DNA from: CAYMDP01 sp964389375
GTDB lineage: Bacteria > Bdellovibrionota > Bdellovibrionia > Bdellovibrionales > UBA1609
Direction: 5' to 3'
DNA length: 64,000 nt
Assembly (NCBI GenBank): GCA_964389375.1
Contig: CAYMDP010000005.1
Coordinates: forward strand, 1 to 64,000
Positions 43,462 through 52,653 of the stretch are shown piece after piece (within the stretch, counting starts at the first letter, position 1; each line of letters begins with the position of its first letter). The position numbers and the translations under genes are program-made. Under the pieces are notes generated by a model, which saw only the letters and a program-made list of their open reading frames with translations, ran no database searches and was not told the origin of the DNA.

Positions 43462-44718
43462 ATGCGTGTAGTCGTAGTGGGTTCAGGCGGAAGAGAGCAT
43501 GCCCTTGTGCGCGCTTTAAAACACTCGCCCTCGGTGACTGAGGTGCATGCCCTTCCAGGTAGTGCCGGGATGTCTCAAGAAGCTCTTTGCCACAATATTG
43601 ACCCGATGGACCAGGATGCCGTTTTAGCTTATGTGAAGCGAGCTGCTGTAGATTTAGTGGTCATTGGGCCCGAGGTTTATTTGGCTCGGGGGTTAGCGGA
43701 TCAATTAAGGGCCCAGGGGGTCTTTGTGTTTGGTCCCAATCAAGAGGCCGCTCGTCTTGAAGCAAGTAAAGTCTTTGCTAAAGAATTTATGATGGAAGCT
43801 CAGGTTCCTACCGCGAGATACCATGTGGTGGTTTCTGTCGAAGAGACTTTAAAAGCTGCCGAGTCCTTTGCGCCGCCTTATGTTTTGAAGGCAGATGGAC
43901 TAGCTGCCGGCAAAGGGGTCTTTATTTGTAAGGACCTAGTGGAGTTAAAGCTTGAAGCAGAAAACTTGTTTGTTAAAAAAACTTTGGGTGCAGCTGGGGA
44001 AAAAGCCTTACTTGAAGAGTTTCAGCCGGGTGCCGAACTTTCGTTTTTAGTATTAACCAACGGACATGATTTTAGGGCTCTTCCTCTTGCACAAGATCAT
44101 AAGCGCTTAAAAAATAAAGATCAGGGACCCAATACCGGTGGAATGGGAGTCGTAGCACCCCTTCAAATTTCTGAAGAGTTGCGGACTGTGATTGAAGAAC
44201 AGCTTGTCCGCCCTTCGATTCAACAAATAGAACGCAAAGGTTTAATGTACAGAGGCCTTTTGTATGTTGGGGTCATTTTTTCCGAGTCCGGCCCTAAAGT
44301 CTTGGAATATAATGTTCGCTTTGGAGACCCCGAAGCCCAGGCCCTTTTGCCTTTACTGAATGGGGATTGGGGGCAGACTTTACTCGAGATCGCCAAGGGG
44401 AACTTACCCACTGTGAAATGGAACTCTCTTTTTTCGGCCTGTGTCGTTCTTGCGGCGAAAGGTTATCCGGACAAGCCTGAAAAGGGCAGCGAGATTTCGG
44501 GGGATCTTTTTTTCCAAACGGCTTCGAGTTATTTTCTTCATGCGGGAACCAGTCGTGGCACAGATCAAAAGTGGACTGTCAGTGGCGGACGAGTTTTAAA
44601 TGCGATTGGCCTGGGCTCTTCTTCGGATGAAGCCGTTCGCAATGCCTACGCTCAAGCTGAAAAAGCATCCTGGGATGGATTGCAAAAACGCACCGATATC
44701 GGCGCCTACCAGAGGTAA
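43462..44718 (+). CDS. purD: Phosphoribosylamine-glycine ligase
   Basis: Second step of purine synthesis. The N-domain starts MRVVVVGSGGREHALVRAL; the ATP-grasp part has PYVLKADGLAAGKGVFIC and DHKRLKNKDQGPNTGGMGV; late motif VLEYNVRFGDPEAQALLPLL. The length of 418 is normal. AGGAG lies before the ATG. Its stop codon is inside the left arm of the palindrome shared with the opposite gene. Confidence 0.97.
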   Translation: MRVVVVGSGGREHALVRALKHSPSVTEVHALPGSAGMSQEALCHNIDPMDQDAVLAYVKRAAVDLVVIGPEVYLARGLADQLRAQGVFVFGPNQEAARLEASKVFAKEFMMEAQVPTARYHVVVSVEETLKAAESFAPPYVLKADGLAAGKGVFICKDLVELKLEAENLFVKKTLGAAGEKALLEEFQPGAELSFLVLTNGHDFRALPLAQDHKRLKNKDQGPNTGGMGVVAPLQISEELRTVIEEQLVRPSIQQIERKGLMYRGLLYVGVIFSESGPKVLEYNVRFGDPEAQALLPLLNGDWGQTLLEIAKGNLPTVKWNSLFSACVVLAAKGYPDKPEKGSEISGDLFFQTASSYFLHAGTSRGTDQKWTVSGGRVLNAIGLGSSSDEAVRNAYAQAEKASWDGLQKRTDIGAYQR

Positions 44719-44829
44719 CAGTTCCCTTTTCCCGTCTCAGCGCATCACCCACGAAAGATACTCCGATCCAGGAGATCCTTGAAAAAGCTCCGTGATGCGT
44801 TGAGACGGGAAAAGGGAACTGTTACCTCT
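44711..44829. repeat. Long palindrome spanning the stops of two convergent genes
   Basis: Arms 44711-44748 and 44792-44829 match at 37 of 38 bases, with a 43-base loop. The left arm holds the last purD codon and its TAA; the right arm reaches the TAA of the opposite glycosyltransferase gene. The loop does not contain the core of copies A-E. It would act as a two-way terminator, but its length is far above usual stems. Confidence 0.9.
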
Positions 44830-45899
44830 TAACGAGATTTTAAAAATTTTAGAGGGGACTTCAGTTTTTTTGATTCTATGACAGAGGTCGGTACGCGTCT
44901 TAATTTTGCCATCATCTCTTGGCATTGTCCTCGAGCATAACCAGAATGAGTCAGAAAAAAAGCAAATGCAGTCATAAGGATTTTTTTAAAGTTCGGCTCG
45001 GACCGGTTTAAACGGGTACTTTCTGCGAGAACTCCAAAGAAGTACAGCCAAAAAGGCAAAGCCAAGACAAGACTATAAAATGAAAAAGTAAAATTAAACA
45101 TCAAAAGGACATAGGCGGGTCCAAGATAAAAAGCCATTCCATCAGAACTGGAGGATTGAAACTGTGTTCGGATCGAGTTTTCTCCAAAACGCTCCATGCG
45201 TAAAAACCACTCTTTCCAGTTTTCTGCACAATTGTTTAAGACCATGGGGCTTGGGCATAGACGAAGCTCGTAGCCATAGGCGCTAAGTCTACGTCCAATG
45301 TCGACATCTTCTCCGACATTATTTTGAGTGCTGCGAAAGTTTCCAACTCTTAAGACCGCTTCTTTGCTGAGCAAGATGTTTGTGGTGGCGAGATGAAAAA
45401 CAGATTGTGAATGCTGAGGCCAAAATGCTTGAGGCGAGTGACCGTGTCCGAGGGGTGAAGACAAACTTAAGTTTAGAGCCGAGTGAAACAAAGTCTTTTC
45501 AGGGAGGCGGTTTGGACCTCCGACGGCGGCGGTGTCACGGTTACTGAACTGATTTTCATTCAACTGCTGGACAAGAGATTCGATCCAATTTGGTGGAAGG
45601 ATGCAATCGCCATCAGTAAAGGCGATCCAAGGGGTGCGAGAGGCACTGACTATTCCTGCGCGGCCGAGACCCAAATCATTGACCGAGGATTCGAAGATCT
45701 CGATGGGCCAAGGGGATTTACCTTTAAGGCCTTCGATGATTTGTAAGGTTTGATCCTCAGATCCATTGTCGACAATAATAATTTCGCGGACAAGTTGTGT
45801 TTGGCTTTGATCAAACAAAGACTCCAGCAAGGGGCCAATATTCTTGGCTTCATTTCTTAGGACAAGTCCGATGGTGATCTGCTGTGGCTCTTGGATCAT
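44829..45899 (-). CDS. GT2 glycosyltransferase with C-terminal membrane segment
   Basis: 356 residues. The GT-A fold begins ITIGLVLRNEAKNIGPLLES and has IIIVDNGSEDQT and FTDGDCILPPNWIESL (the DxD-like metal site). LSKEAVLRVGNFRS and NNVGEDVDIGRRL are late donor-site segments. A hydrophobic membrane region (MFNFTFSFYSLVLALPFWLY) ends the protein. Such enzymes add sugars to lipids or surface glycans at the membrane. Another GT2 gene lies upstream in the same strand. Confidence 0.9.
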   Translation of the reverse strand: MIQEPQQITIGLVLRNEAKNIGPLLESLFDQSQTQLVREIIIVDNGSEDQTLQIIEGLKGKSPWPIEIFESSVNDLGLGRAGIVSASRTPWIAFTDGDCILPPNWIESLVQQLNENQFSNRDTAAVGGPNRLPEKTLFHSALNLSLSSPLGHGHSPQAFWPQHSQSVFHLATTNILLSKEAVLRVGNFRSTQNNVGEDVDIGRRLSAYGYELRLCPSPMVLNNCAENWKEWFLRMERFGENSIRTQFQSSSSDGMAFYLGPAYVLLMFNFTFSFYSLVLALPFWLYFFGVLAESTRLNRSEPNFKKILMTAFAFFLTHSGYARGQCQEMMAKLRRVPTSVIESKKLKSPLKFLKSR

Positions 45900-45973
45900 A
45901 AAAATGTGAGACCTTTATCCGTTCAAGTTTTTCGAATGACCGACATCTTAATCGAAAAGATCTTCAGTGGGTA

Positions 45974-46687
45974 TTAATTATTGAAGAAACGATATCTGAA
46001 AATTGTGAATAAAAATGAAAGCCCATCTTTTAAGACATTCAGCTTGGATTGCCCTTTGCGTTCTTCGTACCGAATCTGAATTTCTTGAATAGGGTAGGCC
46101 TGCCTTAAATAAAGCACGGTCATAGCCAGGGTGAAATTCAGTTGACCCGGAAGCTGATCGAGGTGCTTAAGAAGACTTTGTTTTTCTAAAACTCGAAATC
46201 CAGAACAGCAATCTGTGATGCGCCGACCGCTAAAACACCAAACAAGCATCTGATAGCTGAGATTTCCGATCCTGCGGATCATTGGCATTTTACTATTTGG
46301 ATTAAGTCTAATCCCGATGCTCATTTTTAAGTTGGGATCCTTTTGAAACAAATGAACCAATGGAATCAAATCTTCGGGTTGGCAGGTCCCATCAAGGTCA
46401 TAAAAACTGAGCAGATCCCCGTTGGCCCTTCGAAATCCGGTTTTAAGGGCCTCTCCGTAACCCATGTTCCGTGGGTGGCGAAGCACTTCAATTTGTCCAA
46501 GGAAGGGCTGTAGGCGATCAACAGACTGGTCCGTTGATCCGTCATCAACCACTAGAATTTCAAACTTCGAAAGTCCACAGGCCCTCATGATCGAGACCTT
46601 GTGGTGTAAGAGCTGACTTAAGACCTCGGGAAGAGCTTCTTCCTCGTTATAGCAGGGCAAAATAACTGAGAGGGACTGAATCGCCAT
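45974..46687 (-). CDS. GT2 glycosyltransferase, polyprenol-phosphate-sugar type
   Basis: 237 residues resembling DPM1/GtrB-type enzymes that transfer sugar to polyprenol phosphate. SVILPCYNEEEALPEVLSQL, ILVVDDGSTDQSVD and LLSFYDLDGTCQPEDLI are the nucleotide- and metal-binding strands; VRY-type RYEERKGQSKLN is the late catalytic loop. No C-terminal membrane helix is seen, so it may need a partner. 74 bases separate it from the downstream GT2 gene. Confidence 0.9.
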   Translation of the reverse strand: MAIQSLSVILPCYNEEEALPEVLSQLLHHKVSIMRACGLSKFEILVVDDGSTDQSVDRLQPFLGQIEVLRHPRNMGYGEALKTGFRRANGDLLSFYDLDGTCQPEDLIPLVHLFQKDPNLKMSIGIRLNPNSKMPMIRRIGNLSYQMLVWCFSGRRITDCCSGFRVLEKQSLLKHLDQLPGQLNFTLAMTVLYLRQAYPIQEIQIRYEERKGQSKLNVLKDGLSFLFTIFRYRFFNN

Positions 46688-46759
46688 AGAGAATTTGTGT
46701 AGCAGACTTATTTAAGGATGGGGAGAAGAATTAGAGGTATCGTGAAATGAGGACAGGCT

Positions 46760-47443
46760 CTAGAAGCTCATTTGAAGGCTAAGCATCTCGCGACTTTCGT
46801 CAGGAACAGAGACGTGATTTAAAACAAGCTGGCTGGTCTCAGATAACTTTTGGGTAACTCGAAACTCGAATTGTTGACCGGCAACGGCATAGATCATTTC
46901 TGCATTCATCAAGCCTTCGTATTGGATTCGGGCCTGGGTGGAACCGGCATCAACATTAAACTTCACTTTGTGCTGCGTGCGCATCGGGCTTAATAACTCT
47001 GATCCTGAGGCGCCCGGTGCATTTGCAGAGACATCCGATGGGCTTGATCCACCAAAGCTCATTTCAGTCCTTAGTGGCGCCTCGATTCTTCGAACTAAGT
47101 TTGTGATATAAAGATTTTGAGCTTGAGGACTTTTCATCCAGTTATTCAAGGAGTGTCCAATAATTCTGCCCGCAAGGTCTTCTCCGTTAGCCGTTGGAGA
47201 AAGATTTAAAGGGATATAGTCTTCACCGCGAAACTTAGGTTGAGCATTTGCGATCTCAACAAGCTGTTGAAAGTAGGCTAAGTCTAATTCTTTAGAGTCA
47301 GAAGTTTGTGTGGCTTGGATTCTTTCTGGAATCATGGCGGCCGTTGGAAGAGAGATCAAAAACGACATAGCAATCACCAAGCTCTTAAAGCAGAAGCTTT
47401 GGATGTTTTTGATTGCGTTTAATGTTGTCTCAATTTGATTCAT
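46760..47443 (-). CDS. Secreted protein, unknown function
   Basis: About 227 residues. A signal-like or anchor segment (SFCFKSLVIAMSFLISLPTAAM, about 16-37) follows a short N-terminus. The mature part has a Ser/Gly/Ala-rich stretch (SFGGSSPSDVSANAPGASGS) and a strand-rich end (FNVDAGSTQARIQYEGLM). The ATG at 47443 has GGGGA upstream and puts the signal near the start. Family not recognised. Confidence 0.65.
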   Translation of the reverse strand: MNQIETTLNAIKNIQSFCFKSLVIAMSFLISLPTAAMIPERIQATQTSDSKELDLAYFQQLVEIANAQPKFRGEDYIPLNLSPTANGEDLAGRIIGHSLNNWMKSPQAQNLYITNLVRRIEAPLRTEMSFGGSSPSDVSANAPGASGSELLSPMRTQHKVKFNVDAGSTQARIQYEGLMNAEMIYAVAGQQFEFRVTQKLSETSQLVLNHVSVPDESREMLSLQMSF

Positions 47444-47828
47444 TTCCCCAGTCCCCTTACTGATTATAGAAGCAAAGTTGAGGCCAAGCAGAGTCCAGAA
47501 CTGGGCCTTTATAAGGCATCTTAATAACTTAAACTGTCTACAGAGCGCCACCTGCTGAAGACTTTGACAGAATCAATTCTTCTACATCGCTTTTCAAATC
47601 AGAATAAACAAGTGCCCACTAGACTCTGGTCCCAGTGAATTTCCATAAGTTACACTTACCTTATTGCGAAGAAAACAAGGGCTCAAAATGAATTTGAAAT
47701 GCATTTGCAGAGTTAAGTTTAGGTGCATCGGATCAGTTTGAGACTGAGTTATAGTCGTGGGCATTTTTACTAATTGTGGACCCGGCAAACGAGTTGATAG
47801 AGGTGCCGGGTCAAGTCCGAAAAGTATT
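47444..47828. other. 385-base gap with a hairpin
   Basis: It lies between the gene starting at 47443 and the lipoprotein gene ending at 47829. A hairpin GACCCGGCA/TGCCGGGTC (47779-47787, 47804-47812) lies 16 bases after the lipoprotein stop and is the likely terminator. A 64-codon minus-strand frame here looks accidental. The rest must hold the promoter of the 47443 gene. Confidence 0.5.
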
Positions 47829-48389
47829 TTAGATTTGATTTACAAGTTCCTGAAGTCGTTCGTCGCTAAGTTGCACGGTGTGAGGGTTTTTTCCACAGAA
47901 ACCGGCAAACTTGGCTTCTTTGACTGAGAACTTTTGACTTACGATTTCTTCACAGGCGCTCTTACTCATGCAAACTGTGTCAGGCGTGTTGCCATTTTTA
48001 AAAAGCTCTATGTTGACCACACCGAGGTTTTTAGATTTCCCAGGTCCCTCAAGAATACATTTATAGACCAAACCGAGTTGATCTTCTGACTGATCTTCAT
48101 CTCTTGAGACGACTGGTGGTCGGTTAGAATCTTTCTTCTCTTTGTCGCACTCCTTTTCTTCTTCCGGCAATGTATCGGGATCATCTATAGAGTGGTCTGT
48201 GTTATCTGTTAGGTCAGGACCACTTCCGTCGATGAGATCGTCCACTGGATCGACAAAAGAATCCTCGCCCTCGGCCTTTTCTACAAGGGCGAAGTCACCA
48301 TTTGGAGTGAAAGAGACTTCTCCGCAGTTTTGAAATAATAGAGTCGAAGTAGAAACGAATCCGATGGCTAATAATAAACGCACATTCAT
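47829..48389 (-). CDS. Lipoprotein with acidic linker, unknown function
   Basis: A signal ending STLLFQNC, with Cys22 as likely lipid site, is followed by an acidic Asp/Glu-rich linker (about 36-78). A domain of about 110 residues with Cys pairs ends the protein (YKCILEGPGKSKNLGVVNIE, CMSKSACEEI). It shares the FQNC ending and acidic linker with the lipoprotein at 23826, though the domains differ. The ATG at 48389 is chosen from the signal peptide. Family not recognised. Confidence 0.75.
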   Translation of the reverse strand: MNVRLLLAIGFVSTSTLLFQNCGEVSFTPNGDFALVEKAEGEDSFVDPVDDLIDGSGPDLTDNTDHSIDDPDTLPEEEKECDKEKKDSNRPPVVSRDEDQSEDQLGLVYKCILEGPGKSKNLGVVNIELFKNGNTPDTVCMSKSACEEIVSQKFSVKEAKFAGFCGKNPHTVQLSDERLQELVNQI

Positions 48390-48580
48390 AAGTGACCCCC
48401 TAAAAAGCATACAAAGCTATTTTGCAAGCTGGGGGCCAGCGGGGAGCACTTAAAATCGATGCTGGGCCTGAATTGGCTGTCTAACTAAAAATTTTGTATA
48501 AATGTTGGTGTCTCAAAACTCGAGACAGTGACTCAAAGTGAGACGTCTTCGGGCTGCATTCAGCTTTGAAGAAGTTGATC

Positions 48581-49801
48581 TTATTGACCCTGACTTATAG
48601 ACCTCTGTCTCATTTGTAGATCAAGATCTTTCGACTCCATAAGACTGTTTAAGATCCGATTTTTTTTTGAAGTGGGAAGAGGGCCATGCTGAAGTTCGAC
48701 TTGTTTTATCAGCAAGTTCGTAAACTGGCGAAGCAGTCGAAAGTAGTAAATGGCATTTTCTTCCTTTTTTTCCGATTCCAGTTTCACTTCGTCTTTGCGA
48801 CTCCTACTTCCTTCCTCAATTTGATTTCGGAAACTCTCAGTGAAGGTATCGACAAATGGCTTAAAGCTTTCTGCCATGGCTTGGGTTCCAATGATCTCTT
48901 TCATTTGCCAGAGGACATTAGAAAAAAGAACAGAAATTTCATGAGCGCCTCGGCCGTCAAAATCCTGATAGGTCAGATCTGGACGAAGAGCGATATTTCT
49001 GAGATTTCCAATTTTTGGAGAGTTAAAGAACAAAGCCGAACCAAAATCTGCTAAGGCTTCATCGATCGCCTCGTTAATTCGGTGAAGCTTTGTTCGGGGA
49101 AAAGTTCGGCCGGTAAGAATATGAAAGCGTTCGTGCATAAGAATGCTTCGATCTATATTCGTAAGATCGAGGGGTGCAAGGGGAAAGACGATATAGTTTT
49201 TGTTTGGATCTTCATCATCCCAAATGGCCGAGGGGCTGATTTTTTCTGAGGAATGGGTTTTTGTGCTGACCTCTTCGTGAAATGGAAAGATCACATCTAA
49301 AACTGTCGTCGGGCTTGAGGGGGTCCCAGTAGAGGCTCGCACTTTGTTTCCAAGAATGACGGTTGTTAAGGGGGGGACAATAAATCCGAGAGTTCGGTAA
49401 AAGTTATCAAATTCATTAATATCGGATTGTAGTATGCCTAGGGCTTCATGTTCTTCGGCAGGTCCCCATGCGTAGAATTGGAGCTGATCGCTTTGAAGAT
49501 GAATCTGGTATTTTGGATTAAGACGAATGGTTGAGCGGACGACCCCGTTTTTTGAGTCAATCTCTTGATTCAGCCATACTCCTGGCCCGAGGGCTCTAGG
49601 GCGGGAGACTTCGATCCTGTTATCAAAACATTCCCGAATTCCCCCTAAGGTCAGCTGACAGGCATTTAAGATAGATTGACAGGCGCCTGGTTGGACAAGG
49701 TCAATGTGGACAATTTTGCTTCCGCTGCTTAGAGAAGGGAAAAGGCTCAAAACAAGTACAAGGCCCAAGCCCATGATCTTAAAGTGACTAAATTTGTCCA
49801 T
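48581..49801 (-). CDS. Exported HExxH metallopeptidase-like protein
   Basis: About 406 residues with a signal peptide (about 1-28). The zinc-type motif MHERFHIL gives His223-Glu224-x2-His227; a Glu-rich helix NEAIDEALADFGS follows after about 16 residues, where a gluzincin has its third ligand. The family is not recognised, and the spacing is short but workable. An exported protease would fit the surroundings. The downstream coiled region (about 360-406) is charged. AGGAG lies before the ATG at 49801. Confidence 0.65.
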   Translation of the reverse strand: MDKFSHFKIMGLGLVLVLSLFPSLSSGSKIVHIDLVQPGACQSILNACQLTLGGIRECFDNRIEVSRPRALGPGVWLNQEIDSKNGVVRSTIRLNPKYQIHLQSDQLQFYAWGPAEEHEALGILQSDINEFDNFYRTLGFIVPPLTTVILGNKVRASTGTPSSPTTVLDVIFPFHEEVSTKTHSSEKISPSAIWDDEDPNKNYIVFPLAPLDLTNIDRSILMHERFHILTGRTFPRTKLHRINEAIDEALADFGSALFFNSPKIGNLRNIALRPDLTYQDFDGRGAHEISVLFSNVLWQMKEIIGTQAMAESFKPFVDTFTESFRNQIEEGSRSRKDEVKLESEKKEENAIYYFRLLRQFTNLLIKQVELQHGPLPTSKKNRILNSLMESKDLDLQMRQRSISQGQ

Positions 49802-49940
49802 CCTCGGACTCCTAAGCTGAATATTTGCGAGATCGCTGCCAACGTAGATCATTCTACCCACGTCAATGCAAGGTCTATGCGAAAGAGAAGCTTGCCGATC
49901 GGCACCCTATCTTCTTTTTTTGGCTTATGGCGCCTGTAGA

Positions 49941-50990
49941 TCACTGATTTTTACGGATTTGTTGGATCAGGCTGCGAACTTGCTTTCGCTTTTCTTCCTC
50001 AGATATATGATCCAGCAGAACCTGTTTGATAGTGGCCGTCATGCTGTCAGTTTTCTTTGAGTTCATTCCCAGATAAATGGGGTGGTAGGGGATGTAGGGT
50101 CCACCGCTAAGTCTAAAGATGACCTTAAGGTATTCCTTAAGTTCATCTTGGTCTAATTTCCATAGGGATATTTTTTTTGCAAAGGCCTTGATGAATGGAG
50201 TCGATTCTTCGATAGGGCGCATTCGAATCCAATATAGATCTACAAGGATTTTTGTTCTAAGGTCGGAGGACTCTCGGGCCATAAATTCCAAGAATTCGTG
50301 AAGGATCTGGAGATCGCCAATGACCTTTATAAAAGATTTTTGTTTCTTTGGGCTGAGTTTCCGCATGGACTTTACAAAGAGACTGGCTTCTATTCTCAGT
50401 CCACTAAGGCGTCCTAATCCGTAGTCAAAAATGACTTGAGTTTGACTGAGGTCGAAGCCTTGGGCCAGCAAATGTTCAGTTACTAAGTACATATGATAAG
50501 GGGTCGGCTGATAGTGCCCTGAGGCATCAATCAATTCTGTGATGTGTCCCTGATCAACATTCATGGACCAAGCGGCGTAAACAGGTTGGTTGTTGTTAAA
50601 AGAAGAGTGGCGAAAGTCTCCAATTTGTCGACTGGACTCTTCGGCCACGGCATAAAGCTTTCCAATCGAACCTGGGGTCGAGCTCGGAGCCCAAACTGAA
50701 ATCATGGTTTCGTCGGTTTGACTGTGAAGGGGCTGATTCGAAGTCAGATAAGTGGCCAATCCGGATTTGTCCGGGCCCCACTCGTAGCCAGAGATTTGAT
50801 GTGGTCCCAGATGGATGATTTTTCCACGATCCCTAACATCCGAATAGAGGATTTCATTTTCAGCAGCCTTAAGAATGACTTCGCAAGCCCGAGCCTTCAA
50901 AGAGGTCTTTGTCTCAGCCCACAGAGGCTGAGAACAGACGGTCATCGTGAAGATAAGGGGAACAAGTTTTTTAAATCTTAGCCAAAGCAT
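49941..50990 (-). CDS. Secreted protein with SGHYQP motif, unknown function
   Basis: 349 residues with a signal peptide (about 1-25, ending LWA). The middle contains VDQGHITELIDASGHYQPTPY (near 147-167), a pattern that looks like a conserved binding or catalytic loop but is not one I can name. The C-terminal part is helical. The first 50 residues of the mature chain include a Cys (RACEV). The upstream neighbour is divergent from the regulatory genes. Role unknown. Confidence 0.65.
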   Translation of the reverse strand: MLWLRFKKLVPLIFTMTVCSQPLWAETKTSLKARACEVILKAAENEILYSDVRDRGKIIHLGPHQISGYEWGPDKSGLATYLTSNQPLHSQTDETMISVWAPSSTPGSIGKLYAVAEESSRQIGDFRHSSFNNNQPVYAAWSMNVDQGHITELIDASGHYQPTPYHMYLVTEHLLAQGFDLSQTQVIFDYGLGRLSGLRIEASLFVKSMRKLSPKKQKSFIKVIGDLQILHEFLEFMARESSDLRTKILVDLYWIRMRPIEESTPFIKAFAKKISLWKLDQDELKEYLKVIFRLSGGPYIPYHPIYLGMNSKKTDSMTATIKQVLLDHISEEEKRKQVRSLIQQIRKNQ

Positions 50991-51114
50991 CGCGTCCTTA
51001 AACCTTTGCCCTTTTACAATCCCGACTAAAAAATAGACAAAGGAGTGCTCTCAATTGCGGGAGAAGATGGTTTCAAGGAAGGGGTCTGCTTAAACTATGC
51101 CAGACCCAGGGGCT

Positions 51115-52509
51115 TTAAAGATCGGATTCGGCGGGGCGAAGGCCTTTCTTTTTGATTTTTTCAACCAGAGTCGTGCGGTTTAAGCCTAAAAGAAGAGCGG
51201 CTTGGTTTCGGTTCCAGCCGGTTTTTTCGAGGGCTCTTAGGATCAAAGCGTTTTCATAGTTATCAACGGCAGAGTTAAAATCTAATCCGCTGTCAGGAAG
51301 CTCGATTTGGTTTCCGGGAAGGGGAGCAGCTTGTGATTTGTAGCGAGGTGGAAGATCCGCAACTTCGACAATCCCTGAGCCCTTTAAAATTGCAAGGCGC
51401 TCGACAAGGTTTTCAAGCTCTCGAATGTTTCCGGGCCAAGAATATTCACACAGCATATTTAGGGCTTCGGGACTAACGCCTTTAAGTTCGCGCGAACGCG
51501 AGCGGTTAAAGCCTTCCATGAAATGATGAAACAAAAGCGGGATATCAGACTTGCGCTCGCGCAAAGCCGGAATATGAATCGGAATCACATTTAATCGGTA
51601 GTAAAGATCTTCTCGAAACCGACCATCTTGCACGGCCTCTTCAAGATTGACATTGCTTGCAGCTATGATGCGAACATTCGATCTTTGAGACTTGGCACTG
51701 CCAACGGGCTCGAAGCATTTTTCTTGAAGGACTCTTAGTATTTTGACTTGAAGACTTGCGGCCATGTCGCCAATTTCGTCTAAAAATAAAGTTCCTGACT
51801 CAGCAAGTTCAAAGCGTCCAACCCGATTGCTGATGGCGCCAGTGAATGAACCTTTCACGTGTCCGAAAAGCTCACTTTCTAAAAGCTCACCAGGAATGGC
51901 GCCACAGTTAATTGGAATAAAGGGGCGGGCCGAGCGGTCCGAGTTATAATGAATCGCTTTTGCCACAAGTTCTTTTCCAGTTCCGCTTTCGCCAGAAACT
52001 AAAACAGTAGAATCAGAGGCCGCAACTTTTTCGATCAGCTCTAAAACTCCGTGAACGGCATCACTTTGTCCGATGATATTGTCGAACTGATATTTTTTAT
52101 GAAGAGCCGATCGCAGTTGTTGGTTTTCGTCTTCAAGTTTTCTATGAGAAAGAGCGCGTTCAACAAGGGACAAAATTTCGTCTAAATTGAAGGGCTTCGT
52201 TGCAAAATGAAAAGCCCCTTTTCGAGTGGCTTCGATTGCCGATTCGATACTTCCAAATCCCGTTAATATAATGACTTGGGTTTGTTTGTTCCAAGCCTTC
52301 AGTTGAGTCATTAACTCAAGACCATCTCCGTCGGGAAGGCGAAGGTCGACGAGGGCTAGATCAATTCCTTTTTCAGTTTGTGAAACCATCTCGGCTTCGG
52401 CCTTGGAGGCGGCTGTGACGACCTGGTATCCTCTTCTATCTAGTGCTCTGAACAGTGCGGTTCGTAGACTGGCTTCGTCGTCAACAATAAGAATTCTTTG
52501 AGCCTGCAT
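51115..52509 (-). CDS. NtrC-family sigma-54 response regulator
   Basis: About 464 residues: a receiver domain (LIVDDEASLRTALF, phospho-Asp in DLALVDLRLPDGDG, Lys in FATKPFN), an AAA+ domain (GESGTGKELVAKAIH, FLDEIGDMAAS) and a Fis-type helix-turn-helix (NRNQAALLLGLNRTTLVEKI). The sigma-54 contact loop reads GSFTGA rather than GAFTGA. The ATG at 52509 has AAGGGAGAGG upstream. It is 144 bases after the kinase gene and is probably its partner. Confidence 0.93.
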   Translation of the reverse strand: MQAQRILIVDDEASLRTALFRALDRRGYQVVTAASKAEAEMVSQTEKGIDLALVDLRLPDGDGLELMTQLKAWNKQTQVIILTGFGSIESAIEATRKGAFHFATKPFNLDEILSLVERALSHRKLEDENQQLRSALHKKYQFDNIIGQSDAVHGVLELIEKVAASDSTVLVSGESGTGKELVAKAIHYNSDRSARPFIPINCGAIPGELLESELFGHVKGSFTGAISNRVGRFELAESGTLFLDEIGDMAASLQVKILRVLQEKCFEPVGSAKSQRSNVRIIAASNVNLEEAVQDGRFREDLYYRLNVIPIHIPALRERKSDIPLLFHHFMEGFNRSRSRELKGVSPEALNMLCEYSWPGNIRELENLVERLAILKGSGIVEVADLPPRYKSQAAPLPGNQIELPDSGLDFNSAVDNYENALILRALEKTGWNRNQAALLLGLNRTTLVEKIKKKGLRPAESDL

Positions 52510-52653
52510 GCCTCTCCCTTCCTTGGTGCATGAGTTTTCCATCTTGGAAAACATTGTTTTGAGCGCGAGCAAATCTCAAGATGCCGTCTATTTCATGGTA
52601 AGAGAGGAGCTTTGGCGGTGTCAAATTTTCCCGTCAAAATCTTGTCTGACAAC

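Noticed and set aside
47594..47788. A 64-codon minus-strand frame
   Set aside because: No ribosome site, odd composition, and it lies in a promoter/terminator gap.
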